From: Streptomyces sp. NBC_01454
GTDB lineage: Bacteria; Actinomycetota; Actinomycetes; Streptomycetales; Streptomycetaceae
Direction of reading: 5' to 3'
DNA: 64,000 bases
NCBI RefSeq assembly: GCF_036227565.1
Contig: NZ_CP109460.1
Coordinates: 1,426,001 to 1,490,000, forward strand
The position numbers were made by a program, and so were the translations under genes. The notes beneath the pieces were generated by a model. It saw only the letters and a program-made list of their open reading frames with translations, ran no database searches and was not told the origin of the DNA. Position 1 is the stretch's first letter. Every line of letters starts with the position of its first letter. This document shows, piece after piece, positions 16,542 to 25,653 of this stretch.

Positions 16542-17729
16542 GTGACCGAAGCCATTGCGTATTTCCAGGACCGCACCTGCCCCTACCACCCGCCGGCCGG
16601 CTACCAGCCCCTGCGCGAGGCCGGCCCGCTGGCCCATGTCGCCCTCTACGACGGCCGCAGGGTGTGGGCGGTGACCCGCCACACCGAGGCGCGGGCGCTG
16701 CTGAGCGACCCGCGGCTGTCCTCCGACCGGCAGAACCCGGCCTTCCCGGCCCCGTTCGCACGCTTCGCGGCGCTCCAGCAGGTCAGGTCGCCGCTGATCG
16801 GAGTGGACGACCCCGAGCACAACACGCAGCGCCGGATGCTGATCCCCAGCTTCAGCGTCAAGCGGATCGCGGCGCTGCGGCCGCAGATCCAGCAGATCGT
16901 CGACGCTCTGCTCGACCGGATGCTGGCGCAGGGGCCGCCCGCCGAGCTGGTCTCCGCGTTCGCGCTGCCGGTCCCCTCGATGGTGATCTGCTCGCTGCTC
17001 GGCGTCCCCTACTCCGACCACGAGTTCTTCGAGGAGGCGTCCCGCCGGCTCCTGCGCAGCCGTACGGCCGAGGAGGCGGAGGCCGCCCGGGTCGGACTGG
17101 AGGACTACTTCGACGAACTGATCGCCCACAAGGAGAAGACCCCGGGCGAGGGCCTGCTGGACGAGCTGGTCCACGACGAGCTGCGCACCGGCGCCCTGGA
17201 CCGCGGGGATCTGGCCCGGCTCGCCATGATCCTTCTGGTGGCCGGCCACGAGACCACCGCCAACATGATCTCGCTCGGCACCTTCACCCTGCTGGAGCAC
17301 CCCGGACAGCTGGCCCGGCTGAAGGCCGAGGAGGGGCTGCTGCCGGCCGCCGTCGAGGAGCTGCTGCGGTTCCTGTCCATCGCGGACGGACTGCTGCGGG
17401 TGGCGGCGGCGGACATCGAGATCGGCGGGCAGGTCATCCGTGCCGACGACGGCGTGCTGTTCCCCACCTCGCTGATCAACCGGGACGACGGCGCCTACCC
17501 GGCACCGGACGAGCTGGACCTCGGCCGGTCCGCCCGCCACCACGTGGCGTTCGGGTTCGGCATCCACCAGTGCCTGGGGCAGAACCTCGCCCGGGCGGAA
17601 ATGGAGGTCGCGCTGCGCTCGCTGTTCGCCAGGATCCCGGATCTGCGACTCGCCGTGCCGGCTGCCGAGATCCCCTTCAAGGCGGGGGACACTCTGCAAG
17701 GAATGATCGAACTGCCGCTGGCCTGGTAG
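16542..17729 (+). CDS. Cytochrome P450, CYP105-like
   Basis: The 395-residue P450 has the N-terminal FPQDRTCPYHPP-like segment (here FQDRTCPYHPPAGY), GVDDPEHNTQRRMLIPSFSVKR, the I-helix oxygen-binding AGHETT, and the heme loop FGFGIHQCLGQNLAR with Cys344 as thiolate ligand. These features are typical of the CYP105 family of Streptomyces, which hydroxylates xenobiotics, macrolides or vitamin D. The GTG start at 16542 follows GGGAGG. A ferredoxin gene lies 35 bp downstream. No reductase is nearby, as is common. The natural substrate is unknown. Confidence 0.93.
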   Translation: MTEAIAYFQDRTCPYHPPAGYQPLREAGPLAHVALYDGRRVWAVTRHTEARALLSDPRLSSDRQNPAFPAPFARFAALQQVRSPLIGVDDPEHNTQRRMLIPSFSVKRIAALRPQIQQIVDALLDRMLAQGPPAELVSAFALPVPSMVICSLLGVPYSDHEFFEEASRRLLRSRTAEEAEAARVGLEDYFDELIAHKEKTPGEGLLDELVHDELRTGALDRGDLARLAMILLVAGHETTANMISLGTFTLLEHPGQLARLKAEEGLLPAAVEELLRFLSIADGLLRVAAADIEIGGQVIRADDGVLFPTSLINRDDGAYPAPDELDLGRSARHHVAFGFGIHQCLGQNLARAEMEVALRSLFARIPDLRLAVPAAEIPFKAGDTLQGMIELPLAW

Positions 17730-17764
17730 CCGCGGTGCACGCGGCCGAACGAAGGGGATTTGGA

Positions 17765-17959
17765 ATGCGGATCACCATCGACACCGACGTCTGTGTCGGC
17801 GCCGGCCAGTGCGCGCTGACCGCGCCCGGGGTGTTCACCCAGGACGACGACGGTTTCAGCGAGCTGCTGCCCGGCCGCGAGGACGGCGCGGGCGACCCGC
17901 TGCTGCGGGAGGCCGTCCGCGCCTGCCCCGTGCAGGCCATCACGGTCGCGGACGACTGA
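17765..17959 (+). CDS. 3Fe-4S ferredoxin partner of the P450
   Basis: The 64-residue protein is a single-cluster ferredoxin. Cys10, Cys16 and Cys54 (CVGAGQC and ACPVQAI) are the three cluster ligands, with alanine where a fourth cysteine would sit, so a 3Fe-4S cluster is expected. The ATG at 17765 starts MRITIDTDVC. The close spacing after the CYP105-like gene indicates that it passes electrons from a separate ferredoxin reductase to that P450. Confidence 0.93.
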   Translation: MRITIDTDVCVGAGQCALTAPGVFTQDDDGFSELLPGREDGAGDPLLREAVRACPVQAITVADD

Positions 17960-18073
17960 GCCGGCGCCTTCGCGGACGCGTCGGCTGACGCGCGCGGCCC
18001 CTGCCGTCCGGGCCCCGCGGCGCACCCGACACGCTCCGCCCTCCCCCTTGTCCCTACGACATCGACCCGTCCA

Positions 18074-19900
18074 CTACGGCAACACCCCTCGGACGACGGG
18101 CAGTTCGAGGACCCCGGTGTCCCCGGGCGCGGCACCGACCGTCACCGGCTTCACCCCGCGATTGCCCGTATAGGCATCGTCGCTCGCGGCGATGACCAGG
18201 CGCAGTCGGTGCCCCGGCTCGAAACGGTGCACGATGCCCGGCAGTTCCACGGTGAACCGCCGGGTCACATCGGCCACCCGGGCCGGGGCCACCAACCGGT
18301 GCACCAGCGTCTTCCCGCCGTCCGGCGCGACATCGTAGAGCTTGGCGAACAGCACCAGCCGGTCCGCCGCGTCCGGGGAGCCCTGCTGCCGCGCGGCCGC
18401 CGGCGCGACGGCCCGCAGCGTCACCGCGGGCGCGCCCACCACCTCCAGCGGAGCGCCCGTCACCGGCGGCGACGTCCAGTCCGCGAAGGTGCCGCGGGCG
18501 TCGTAGGGCGGTACGTCCGGCAGACCGAGCAGCCCGGCCAGCGAGCTCTCCGAATGGCTGGTGGGGCCGCGCAGGTTGCGGTACTCCCGGCTGCCGCGCA
18601 CCACCTCGCCGCGGCGGCCGACGAGCCGGCCGTCCCCGGAGAGGTACAGCCGCCGGACGGCGCCGGCCGGGAAGGAGCGTGCGGTGCCGTACGCGGGCCC
18701 GTCGCCCGCCCAGTCCCGGTAGTACGCGAACGCCGGGCCGGTGGCGGCCGCCGTACGGCGGTGCAGATAGCGGTCGAACCACGCCAGGATCCGCCGCCCG
18801 ACATAGCTGGTGTCCAGATTGCCGCGGGCGAGGTCGAGTTCCCCGTCCGCCGGCTTCCGCATCCCGCCGCTGTGCCCCCAGGCCTGCCAGATCATCCGGG
18901 CCGGAGTGCCCCGGGCGTGCAGCGTCCGGTAGGTGGCGGCGGCCTCGTTGAGGTTGAACAGGGTGTCGGCCTGGCCCTGGACCAGCAGCGTCGGCGCCTT
19001 GACCGCCGCCAGGTACGAGACCGGGGAGACGCTGCGGACGTAGCGGAGCACGGCCCGGGTCCGCCCGGCCGGGTAACTGCCGGAATCCAGCAGCCGCTTG
19101 GTGTCACAGGCCCGGGCGGCGAAGTGCAGACAGCCGGCGCCGCCGGTCCGCGACGGGTCGAGGTCCGGATGGAGCAGCCCCTGCGCCTCGCCGATCAGGA
19201 AGAACCCGTTCGTCCACTGCCACTTGTACGCACCGGGCAGCGCGCCGGCGCGCCCCTGCCCGCGGCCGGCGGCGTTGGGGGCGAGGGAGTAGGAGAGGTC
19301 GTTCCAGGTGATGAGCGGGACCAGCGCGTCGACGCGGCGGTCGACGGCCGCGGTGGCGAGCTGGACCGCCCCGCCGTAGGACGCGCCGATCATGCCGACC
19401 CGCGGATCGCCGGCACCGTCCCGGGTGACGTAGTCGAGCCGGGTCCCGTTGTCGGCCGTACGGGTGCCGGCCAGCAGGTCCACCAATCCGCTCGCCGCCC
19501 GGCCGTCGAGCGCGGGGTCGTCGAGGGAGATCGGGCAGCCGGACCGGCCGAAGCCGAGGCCGGAGTAGGCCAGCGTCACATAGCCGCGGGCCGCGAGGGC
19601 CTTCGCCAGGCCGGCGGTCGAACTGTCGGTCTTGCTGCCGCCGAAGCCGTTGGTGGTCAGCACGGCGGGCGCCGGATGGGCGGCGTCGGCACCGGCCGGG
19701 CGGTAGAGGTCGGTGTCCAGGGTGCAGTTGCGGTCGCCGGCCCGGACGGTGACCTTGAGCGCGGTGACGGTGTACGGGCCGGCGGCGGCCACGGGGGCGG
19801 GCGGGGACAGCGTGAACGGCGCGAGGAGCGCACAGCCGGCCAGCAGGGTGAGGGACATGCGGCGCACGGGGCGGAACACCGCTCGGGACACGCTGGGCAC
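18074..19900 (-). CDS. Secreted S15 family (CocE/X-Pro dipeptidyl-peptidase-like) hydrolase
   Basis: The 608-residue protein has a long Sec-type signal peptide (hydrophobic stretch about residues 15-38, ending APVAAAG). The alpha/beta-hydrolase part shows the S15 nucleophile motif GASYGG, the acid in QGQADTLFN and the histidine in WGHSGG. The C-terminal jelly-roll domain carries PGIVHRFEPGHRLRLVI. Related Streptomyces enzymes release Xaa-Pro dipeptides or hydrolyse esters outside the cell. I chose the GTG at 19900 because GGAGG precedes it by five bases; a GTG at 19912 is possible. A perfect palindrome lies just upstream. Confidence 0.85.
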   Translation of the reverse strand: MPSVSRAVFRPVRRMSLTLLAGCALLAPFTLSPPAPVAAAGPYTVTALKVTVRAGDRNCTLDTDLYRPAGADAAHPAPAVLTTNGFGGSKTDSSTAGLAKALAARGYVTLAYSGLGFGRSGCPISLDDPALDGRAASGLVDLLAGTRTADNGTRLDYVTRDGAGDPRVGMIGASYGGAVQLATAAVDRRVDALVPLITWNDLSYSLAPNAAGRGQGRAGALPGAYKWQWTNGFFLIGEAQGLLHPDLDPSRTGGAGCLHFAARACDTKRLLDSGSYPAGRTRAVLRYVRSVSPVSYLAAVKAPTLLVQGQADTLFNLNEAAATYRTLHARGTPARMIWQAWGHSGGMRKPADGELDLARGNLDTSYVGRRILAWFDRYLHRRTAAATGPAFAYYRDWAGDGPAYGTARSFPAGAVRRLYLSGDGRLVGRRGEVVRGSREYRNLRGPTSHSESSLAGLLGLPDVPPYDARGTFADWTSPPVTGAPLEVVGAPAVTLRAVAPAAARQQGSPDAADRLVLFAKLYDVAPDGGKTLVHRLVAPARVADVTRRFTVELPGIVHRFEPGHRLRLVIAASDDAYTGNRGVKPVTVGAAPGDTGVLELPVVRGVLP

Positions 19901-19918
19901 GACGACCTCCACACACCT

Positions 19919-19936
19919 CCGCCGACCGGTCGGCGG
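19919..19936. promoter_or_regulatory. Perfect 18-bp palindrome upstream of the S15 peptidase
   Basis: The 18 bases CCGCCGACCGGTCGGCGG are a perfect palindrome beginning 19 bp upstream of the chosen S15 start, next to its ribosome binding site. An uninterrupted palindrome centred on ACCGGT fits a TetR- or GntR-type operator or a leader hairpin. No regulator gene adjoins it. Confidence 0.5.
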
Positions 19937-20098
19937 CGGGCGCGCTCATGCTGGGGCACGGCCGTGGGCGATGCAAGGCACCCGGCCCGCGTTGCCGATA
20001 GGACGTCAGTTCAGCCCCTTCCCACGGCCCGTGCGGACCGACGCCGCGCGGCCGGCCCTGGCCCCGCAGGCGCCGACGAGGCACCGGACCCCGGTAGG

Positions 20099-21031
20099 TC
20101 ACACCGTCGCCGGGGCGTCCAGGACGAGCGTGCCGGCCGTCGCGTCCAGTACGGCGGGCACGCCCAGCGGCACGGTCAGCGCCGTATCGCCGTGCCCGAA
20201 GCCGCACTCCTCGGCCACCGGCACCCCGAGCCCGCCCAGCCGGTCCGCCAGCACCTCCCGCACCCGGTCGTAGGGGCCGCAGCGGGCCCAGGAGCCGAGG
20301 GCGATCCCGGCCACCCCCTCCAGCCAGCCGGCCCGCAGGAGTTGGGTGAGCGCCCGGTCGATGCGGTACGGCGGCTCCCCCACGTCCTCCAGCAGCAACA
20401 GCCCGCCCGCCGCGCCCGGCCTGGCCCGTGGCGCGCCCAACTCGGTGGCGAGCATGGTCAGGCAGCCGCCGAGGGTGACCCCGCGGGCCCGCCCGGGCAC
20501 CAGCGGCCGGGCGGACGGCGCGGCCAGGGTGCGGACGGTCTCCGGCGCGAAGAGCGTGCGCCACAGGTACGCGCGGGTGGCCTCGTCCTTCAGGAAGACC
20601 TCTCCGGCCACGGCCGGTCCGTGCAGCGTGGACACCCCGGCGCGCACCGCGAACGCCTCGTGCAGCACCGTCACATCGCTGAAACCGATCAGCGGCTTGG
20701 GGGCGGCGGCCCGGACGGCGTCCCAGTCCAGCAGGTCGACCATCCGCTGGGCGCCGTAGCCGCCGCGCGCCGCGAACACCGCCTTGACCGACGGGTCGCA
20801 CCATGCCGCCTGGAGGTCGTGGGCCCGCTCCTCGTCGGTCGCGGCGAGGTAGCCCAGGGTGGCGTGGGTGCCGCGGACGTGGGGTGCGGGCACCGGGTCG
20901 AGATCCCAGCCACGGAGCACATCCAGCCCGCGGTCCAGCCGCTCCGGCGAGAGCGGGCCGCTGGGCGCCACCACGGCCACCCGGTCGCCGGGCCGCAGCC
21001 GCGGCGGGCGGAGGAGCGATACCCCCGTCAT
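20099..21031 (-). CDS. LD-carboxypeptidase, S66 family
   Basis: The 310-residue protein is an S66 serine peptidase. VAPSGPL at the N-terminus, ARGGYGAQR, the nucleophile motif GFSD, LLLEDVGEPPYRIDR with the catalytic glutamate, and CGFGHGDT with the catalytic histidine are all in place. S66 enzymes remove the terminal D-alanine from murein tetrapeptides during wall recycling, or cleave microcin-type conjugates. There is no signal peptide, so it is cytoplasmic. The ATG overlaps the S9 stop (ATGA), making it the last gene of a four-gene peptidase operon. Confidence 0.9.
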   Translation of the reverse strand: MTGVSLLRPPRLRPGDRVAVVAPSGPLSPERLDRGLDVLRGWDLDPVPAPHVRGTHATLGYLAATDEERAHDLQAAWCDPSVKAVFAARGGYGAQRMVDLLDWDAVRAAAPKPLIGFSDVTVLHEAFAVRAGVSTLHGPAVAGEVFLKDEATRAYLWRTLFAPETVRTLAAPSARPLVPGRARGVTLGGCLTMLATELGAPRARPGAAGGLLLLEDVGEPPYRIDRALTQLLRAGWLEGVAGIALGSWARCGPYDRVREVLADRLGGLGVPVAEECGFGHGDTALTVPLGVPAVLDATAGTLVLDAPATV

Positions 21032-23055
21032 CCGCGCAGCTCCAGCGCCGGGACGTCGCTGCGGGCGAGGCCGAAGGTCCGTACGTAGAGGGCGAGTTCG
21101 GCCTCCACGGCGCGCACGATGGTCTCGGCGCGGCGGAAGCCGTGTCCCTCCCCGGCGAACGGCAGATAGGCGTGCGGCACCCCGCGCCCGGCGACCTCGG
21201 CGAGGAACCGCTCGCACTGCGCCGGCGGGCAGATCACATCGTCCAGGCCCTGGAGCAGCAGGAACGGCGCGGCGATCCGGTCCGCGCGGTGCAGCGGCGA
21301 GCGCTCGCGGTAGCGGTCGGGCACCTCGGCGAACGGCCCGACCAGCGACTCCAGATACTGCGACTCGAAGTCATGGGTCTCGCCGGTCGCCCAGCCGGCC
21401 AGGTCCAGGATCGGATAGCTGATGGTGCCGCAGGCGTAGAGGTCGGTGCTGGTCAGCGAGGCGGCGGCGGTCCAGCCGCCGGCGCTGCCGCCGCGGATGG
21501 CCAGCCGGGCGCGGTCGGCGCTGCCCTCGTCGGCCAGGGCACGGGCGACGGCCGCGCAGTCCTCGACATCGACCACACCCCAGCGGCCGCGCAGCCGCTC
21601 GCGGTACTCCCGGCCGTAGCCGGTCGAGCCGCCGTAGTTGACCTCGGCGACACCGATGCCCCGGGAGGTGAAGTAGGCGATCTCCAGGTCGAGCACCAGC
21701 GGGGCACGGCCGGTGGGGCCGCCGTGCGCCCACACCACGAAGGGCGGCAGTTCGCCGTCCGGGGCGACGTGGTCGGGGTTGTGCGGCGGATGGATGTGCG
21801 CGTGGATGTCCCGGCCGCCGGGTCCGGTGAACGTACGGCTCCGCGGCCGGGGGTGGTAGGCGGGGTCCAGCACATCGACGTGCGGGCAGGCCAGGACCCG
21901 GGCGCGGCCGGTGCAGGTGTCCAGCTCGACGAGCTCGTACGAGCTGTGCGGGCCGGCGGCGATCCCCAGGACGCGGCTGCCGTGCACCGCGAGGGTGGGC
22001 GCCCATTCCGTCCACGGGCCGGCCGCGTCGACGAGTTCACCGGTCACCGGGTCGAGGATGCCCAGGGCGGTGGCGCCGCGGCCGTGGACCACCGCGAGCG
22101 TGCCGTTGTCCAGGGGCAGGAACCAGCGCTGTCCCACGGTCCACAGCGGGCCGCCGAACTCCTCCTGCCGGGCGGGGCACAGCGCCCGGCGCGCCACCGG
22201 ATCGCCGGGCGCCGCGTCGGGGTCGAGGCGCTGGAGTTCCCACCAGCCGCCGGGGTCCGAGACGATCAGCAGCGAGCCGTCGGGCGCCCACTCGATCTGC
22301 GCGACGGATTCCCCGTCCCCACCGCCCCCGGGTCCGACGGATCCGAGGTCACCGGCGACCGGCCGGACGTCGGTGAACGTGCCCTCGTCGCTGACCGTGG
22401 CCACCATGACCAGGGTGCCGTCCCAGGGCATACGGGGGTGGTCCCACGCGATCCAGGCGGCCCGCCGGCCGTCGGGGGAGAGCCGCGGACCGGTCACGAA
22501 ACGGTGCCGGTCCTCGCTCAACTCCCGTACCCGGGAGCGGTCCTCGGCCGCCGAGCCGTCGAGCGGCACCGCGGCGAGCACCCGGCGCACCTCGGTCGGC
22601 CGGTCGCCGGTGAACTCCTCCAGGACGCACCACACCTCGCCGAGTCCGGGGCGCAGCACCGGGTCGACCCAGCGCAGTCCGCCGCCGACCGCGGAGCGCG
22701 GGGTGAGCGGGCGCGGGGCGGCGTCGCCGTCCGGGGTGCAGGCGTAGAGCCGCTGGTCGTCGAAGTTGCTGAAGACGATCAGCGGGCCGCCCGCGGTGTC
22801 CGTACCGGCCCAGGGCTGGCCGCCGTACTCCAGCACCCGGCTGCGGACGTTCCAGGGCGCGGGCAGCACCGATTCCTCCTCGCCCCCCGGCCGTCGGCGC
22901 ACCAGCGTCCGCCGGCCGCCCTCGGCGGGCCGCGGCTCCGTCCACCACACCTCGTCGCCGACCACGCCGACGAAGGCCGGCCGGCCGTCGTGCGCGGCGA
23001 CCGTCCGGGCGTCCACCGGGGACGTCCAGGAGCCGTACGGAGCCGTCGTCACCAT
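21028..23055 (-). CDS. S9 prolyl-oligopeptidase family peptidase
   Basis: The 675-residue cytoplasmic protein has an N-terminal beta-propeller-like half and a C-terminal alpha/beta-hydrolase half. The GGSAGG nucleophile elbow holds the catalytic serine (about residue 524), QGLDDVICPP the acid and GEGHGF the histidine. This fits acylaminoacyl-peptidase or dipeptidyl-peptidase enzymes that trim short peptides. The ATG at 23055 is preferred to one at 23073 by its GAGAGG spacing. The gene starts 39 bp after the M20 stop and overlaps the LD-carboxypeptidase start by four bases. Confidence 0.9.
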   Translation of the reverse strand: MVTTAPYGSWTSPVDARTVAAHDGRPAFVGVVGDEVWWTEPRPAEGGRRTLVRRRPGGEEESVLPAPWNVRSRVLEYGGQPWAGTDTAGGPLIVFSNFDDQRLYACTPDGDAAPRPLTPRSAVGGGLRWVDPVLRPGLGEVWCVLEEFTGDRPTEVRRVLAAVPLDGSAAEDRSRVRELSEDRHRFVTGPRLSPDGRRAAWIAWDHPRMPWDGTLVMVATVSDEGTFTDVRPVAGDLGSVGPGGGGDGESVAQIEWAPDGSLLIVSDPGGWWELQRLDPDAAPGDPVARRALCPARQEEFGGPLWTVGQRWFLPLDNGTLAVVHGRGATALGILDPVTGELVDAAGPWTEWAPTLAVHGSRVLGIAAGPHSSYELVELDTCTGRARVLACPHVDVLDPAYHPRPRSRTFTGPGGRDIHAHIHPPHNPDHVAPDGELPPFVVWAHGGPTGRAPLVLDLEIAYFTSRGIGVAEVNYGGSTGYGREYRERLRGRWGVVDVEDCAAVARALADEGSADRARLAIRGGSAGGWTAAASLTSTDLYACGTISYPILDLAGWATGETHDFESQYLESLVGPFAEVPDRYRERSPLHRADRIAAPFLLLQGLDDVICPPAQCERFLAEVAGRGVPHAYLPFAGEGHGFRRAETIVRAVEAELALYVRTFGLARSDVPALELRG

Positions 23056-23094
23056 GCTGTTGTTCCTCTCCACCGTCGGGCAGCGCGCGGCCGG

Positions 23095-24459
23095 TCAGAC
23101 CGTGCGCAGGAAATGATCGAGCACCCGGACGCCGAAGTGCAGCCCCTCGACCGGCACCCGCTCGTCCACACCGTGGAAGAGCGCCTGGTAGTCGAAGCCC
23201 TCGGGCAGTTTCAGCGGCGAGAAGCCATAGCCGGTGATGCCCAGCCGGGAGAACTGCTTGGCGTCCGTGCCGCCGGACATGCAGTACGGCACGACATGGC
23301 CGTCGGGGTCGAAGCGCTCGATCGCGGCCCGCATCGCGGCGAAGGTCGGGGAGTCGGCGGGGGCCTGCAGCGCGACCTCGCGGTGGTGGTACTCCCAGTC
23401 GACGTCGGGCCCGGTCAGCTCGTCCAGGGTGGCCTCGAACTCCGCCTCGCCGCCGGGAACCACCCGGCCGTCGACATGGGCGACGGCGGATCCCGGGATC
23501 ACATTGACCTTGTAACCGGCCGCCAGCATCGTCGGGTTGGCGCTGTTGCGGACGGTCGGCTCGATCAGCCCGGCGGCCGGACCGAGCGCGGCCAGCAGCG
23601 CGTCGACGTCCAGGCCGGCCGCCTCGGTGTCGGTGTCGACGCCGTGGAGCGCGGCGAGTTCGCGCAGCGCGGCACGTACGGTCGGGGTGAGCCGGAGGGG
23701 CCACTCGTGCGCGCCGATGCGGGTCACGGCCGCGGCCAGCCGGCTGACGGCGTTCTCGCGGTTGACCTTCGAGCCGTGTCCCGCCCGGCCGTGCGCGGTC
23801 AGTTTCAGCCAGGCCGTGCCGCGCTCCCCCGCCGCGACCGGATAGAGCTGGATGCCGCCGCCCGCGTGGAAGGTGAAGGCCCCGGACTCGCTGATGCCCT
23901 CGGTGCAGCCCTCGAAGAGCGCGGGGTGCCGGTCGGCGAGGAAGCCCGAGCCGTCCTCGGCGCTGGCCTCCTCGTCGGCGGTGAAGGCCAGCACGATGTC
24001 CCGCCGCGGCCGCACTCCGCTGCGGGCCCACCGGCGGACCACGGCCAGCGTCATCGCGTTCATGTTCTTCATGTCGATGGCGCCGCGGCCCCAGACCACC
24101 CCGTCGCGGACCTCCCCGGAGAAGGGGTGCACCTGCCAGTCGGCGGGCTCGGCGGGCACCACGTCCAGATGGCCGTGCACCAGCAGGGCGTCGGCCGCGG
24201 GGTCGGTGCCCTCGATCCGGGCGACCACATTCGTCCGGCCCGGGCTGCGCTCCAGCAGGGTCGGCGTCAGCCCGGCCCCGGCCAGCCGCTCGGCGGCGTA
24301 CTCGGCGGCCGGCCGCTCCCGGCAGCTGCCGTCCCCGGCGTTGCTGGTGTCGATCCGGATCAGCTCGGAGGTGAACTCGACGACCTCGTCGAGCGCCCGC
24401 AAGTCCACGCCGGAGGCCTGGCCGGCCGCCGGCTGCCCCGTCCCGTGCCGCTCAGCCAT
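23095..24459 (-). CDS. M20/M25/M40 family metallopeptidase
   Basis: The 454-residue protein is an M20 zinc peptidase. VHGHLDVVPA holds the first metal histidine and aspartate, GRGAIDMKN the bridging aspartate, and TADEEA the catalytic glutamate pair, with HGRAGHGS in the dimerisation domain. Members are di- or aminoacylpeptidases or deacylases in the cytoplasm. The ATG at 24459 follows GGAGG and overlaps the M55 gene by eight bases, so translation is probably coupled. Confidence 0.9.
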   Translation of the reverse strand: MAERHGTGQPAAGQASGVDLRALDEVVEFTSELIRIDTSNAGDGSCRERPAAEYAAERLAGAGLTPTLLERSPGRTNVVARIEGTDPAADALLVHGHLDVVPAEPADWQVHPFSGEVRDGVVWGRGAIDMKNMNAMTLAVVRRWARSGVRPRRDIVLAFTADEEASAEDGSGFLADRHPALFEGCTEGISESGAFTFHAGGGIQLYPVAAGERGTAWLKLTAHGRAGHGSKVNRENAVSRLAAAVTRIGAHEWPLRLTPTVRAALRELAALHGVDTDTEAAGLDVDALLAALGPAAGLIEPTVRNSANPTMLAAGYKVNVIPGSAVAHVDGRVVPGGEAEFEATLDELTGPDVDWEYHHREVALQAPADSPTFAAMRAAIERFDPDGHVVPYCMSGGTDAKQFSRLGITGYGFSPLKLPEGFDYQALFHGVDERVPVEGLHFGVRVLDHFLRTV

Positions 24460-25285
24460 ATTGTTCCTCCACTGCGGACGACACGACGGTGGTGACCGCC
24501 TTGAAGCACCGGATGGCCTCATACATGTCCTGCCCGGTGTACGCGACCCGGCGCTCCCCGGCGCGCTCCACCCCGGGCACACAGGTGGCCGCGCCCACCA
24601 GATGCTCGGCGTCGAATTCCAGCTCGAAGCGGAACGGCCCGTTGTGGGCGCATTCATGACGTACCGCCAGTGAGGCGCCCTTGGCGGCCGCGGCCCGGAT
24701 GTCGGCCGCGGTACGGGCCGGCGGCCGGCAGACCGCCGCATAGCGCGACACATAGTCCTTGACCGCCACCGCGGGTGCCTGGGCCGCGTACCCCAGGGCG
24801 TCCTGACAGGTGCGGTCGTCGCCGGTGACCAGCACCACCGGTACGCCGTACTCGGCGACCACGAGGGAGTTGAGATACCCCTCACTGGCCCGGACGCCGT
24901 CGACCCAGACCCCGGTGAGGGTGTTGGCGAGGTAGGTGTGCGCGAGGACGCCTTCGGTGCCGGCACCGGTGTGGTAGCCGACGAAGGCGATCCCGTCGAC
25001 ATCGCCGTGCTGCACCCCTTCGACCATGCTCAGCGACTTGTGCCGGCCGGTGAGCATCTCGGCGCGTTCGTCGAGCTGTTCCAGCAGCAGGTTGCGCATC
25101 GTCCAGTGCGCCTCGTTGACGAGCACCTGGTCGGCCCCGCCGTCGAAGAAGCCGGCGATCGCCGCGTTGACGTCGGAGGTGAACATATGGCGGCAGCGCT
25201 CCCACTGGGGCGTTCCGGGCAGCACATCGGCGGGCCAGGTCACGCCGGTGGCGCCCTCCATGTCCGCGGAGATGAGGATCTTCAC
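24452..25285 (-). CDS. dppA: M55 D-aminopeptidase (DppA-like)
   Basis: The 277-residue protein begins KILISADMEGATG, whose Asp and Glu are the first zinc ligands in Bacillus DppA, and continues with NEAHWTMRN and FVGYHTGAG, which supply further metal and catalytic histidines. DppA is a decameric D-aminopeptidase that cleaves D-Ala-D-Ala and related peptides; here it heads an operon with M20, S9 and S66 peptidases, consistent with use of wall-derived peptides. The start is a GTG at 25285; a GTG at 25291 is equally possible. The regulator at 25654 diverges from it. Confidence 0.88.
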   Translation of the reverse strand: MKILISADMEGATGVTWPADVLPGTPQWERCRHMFTSDVNAAIAGFFDGGADQVLVNEAHWTMRNLLLEQLDERAEMLTGRHKSLSMVEGVQHGDVDGIAFVGYHTGAGTEGVLAHTYLANTLTGVWVDGVRASEGYLNSLVVAEYGVPVVLVTGDDRTCQDALGYAAQAPAVAVKDYVSRYAAVCRPPARTAADIRAAAAKGASLAVRHECAHNGPFRFELEFDAEHLVGAATCVPGVERAGERRVAYTGQDMYEAIRCFKAVTTVVSSAVEEQYG

Positions 25286-25653
25286 AGTCACCAGTCCTAT
25301 CGCAGCCACGAGTCGGCACGCACGATCCCCCACAGTGTCGAAGCCGCCGGACGGATTTGCCAGTGCGGCCAGGGCCGTTGGGCGCTGACGCCCCGTCCGG
25401 TTCCCTCCGGAGGCGGCCCGTTGGCCACTCAGCGTGATGCCCGCGTAGCGGAAGAAGGGATTCCTGCGGGGCGGATGGGGCGGTACGCTCGTGTCGCGCC
25501 GCATCTCAAACAGTTTCTGTCGCAAAGTGCAAGGACTTCGAACGGAATCCGAAAGGACTTCTGAACGAGTCCTGTCAACTGCCGACGGCACGTGCCAGGT
25601 GGGGTAGAAAAAGGCCGAACCAGCTTCCCAGGCGACGAGACAGAGGCAGAACG
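25286..25653. promoter_or_regulatory. Divergent promoter region with two imperfect direct repeats
   Basis: This 368-bp gap separates the DppA-like operon from the PucR-type regulator. AAGGACTTC-GAACG at 25531-25544 recurs as AAGGACTTCTGAACG at 25553-25567, a 22-bp period that would place two protein dimers on one face of the helix. The second copy also begins a 6-bp inverted repeat (AGGACT/AGTCCT, 25555-25572). It lies about 85-120 bp upstream of the regulator. I see no coding sequence in the gap. Confidence 0.5.

Noticed and set aside
20803..24495. A 1,230-codon open frame on the plus strand opposite the peptidase operon
   Set aside because: High-GC DNA leaves long frames open opposite real genes. 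The translation is repetitive Gly/Arg/Pro/Val sequence without domain motifs, while the minus strand encodes four recognisable peptidases.
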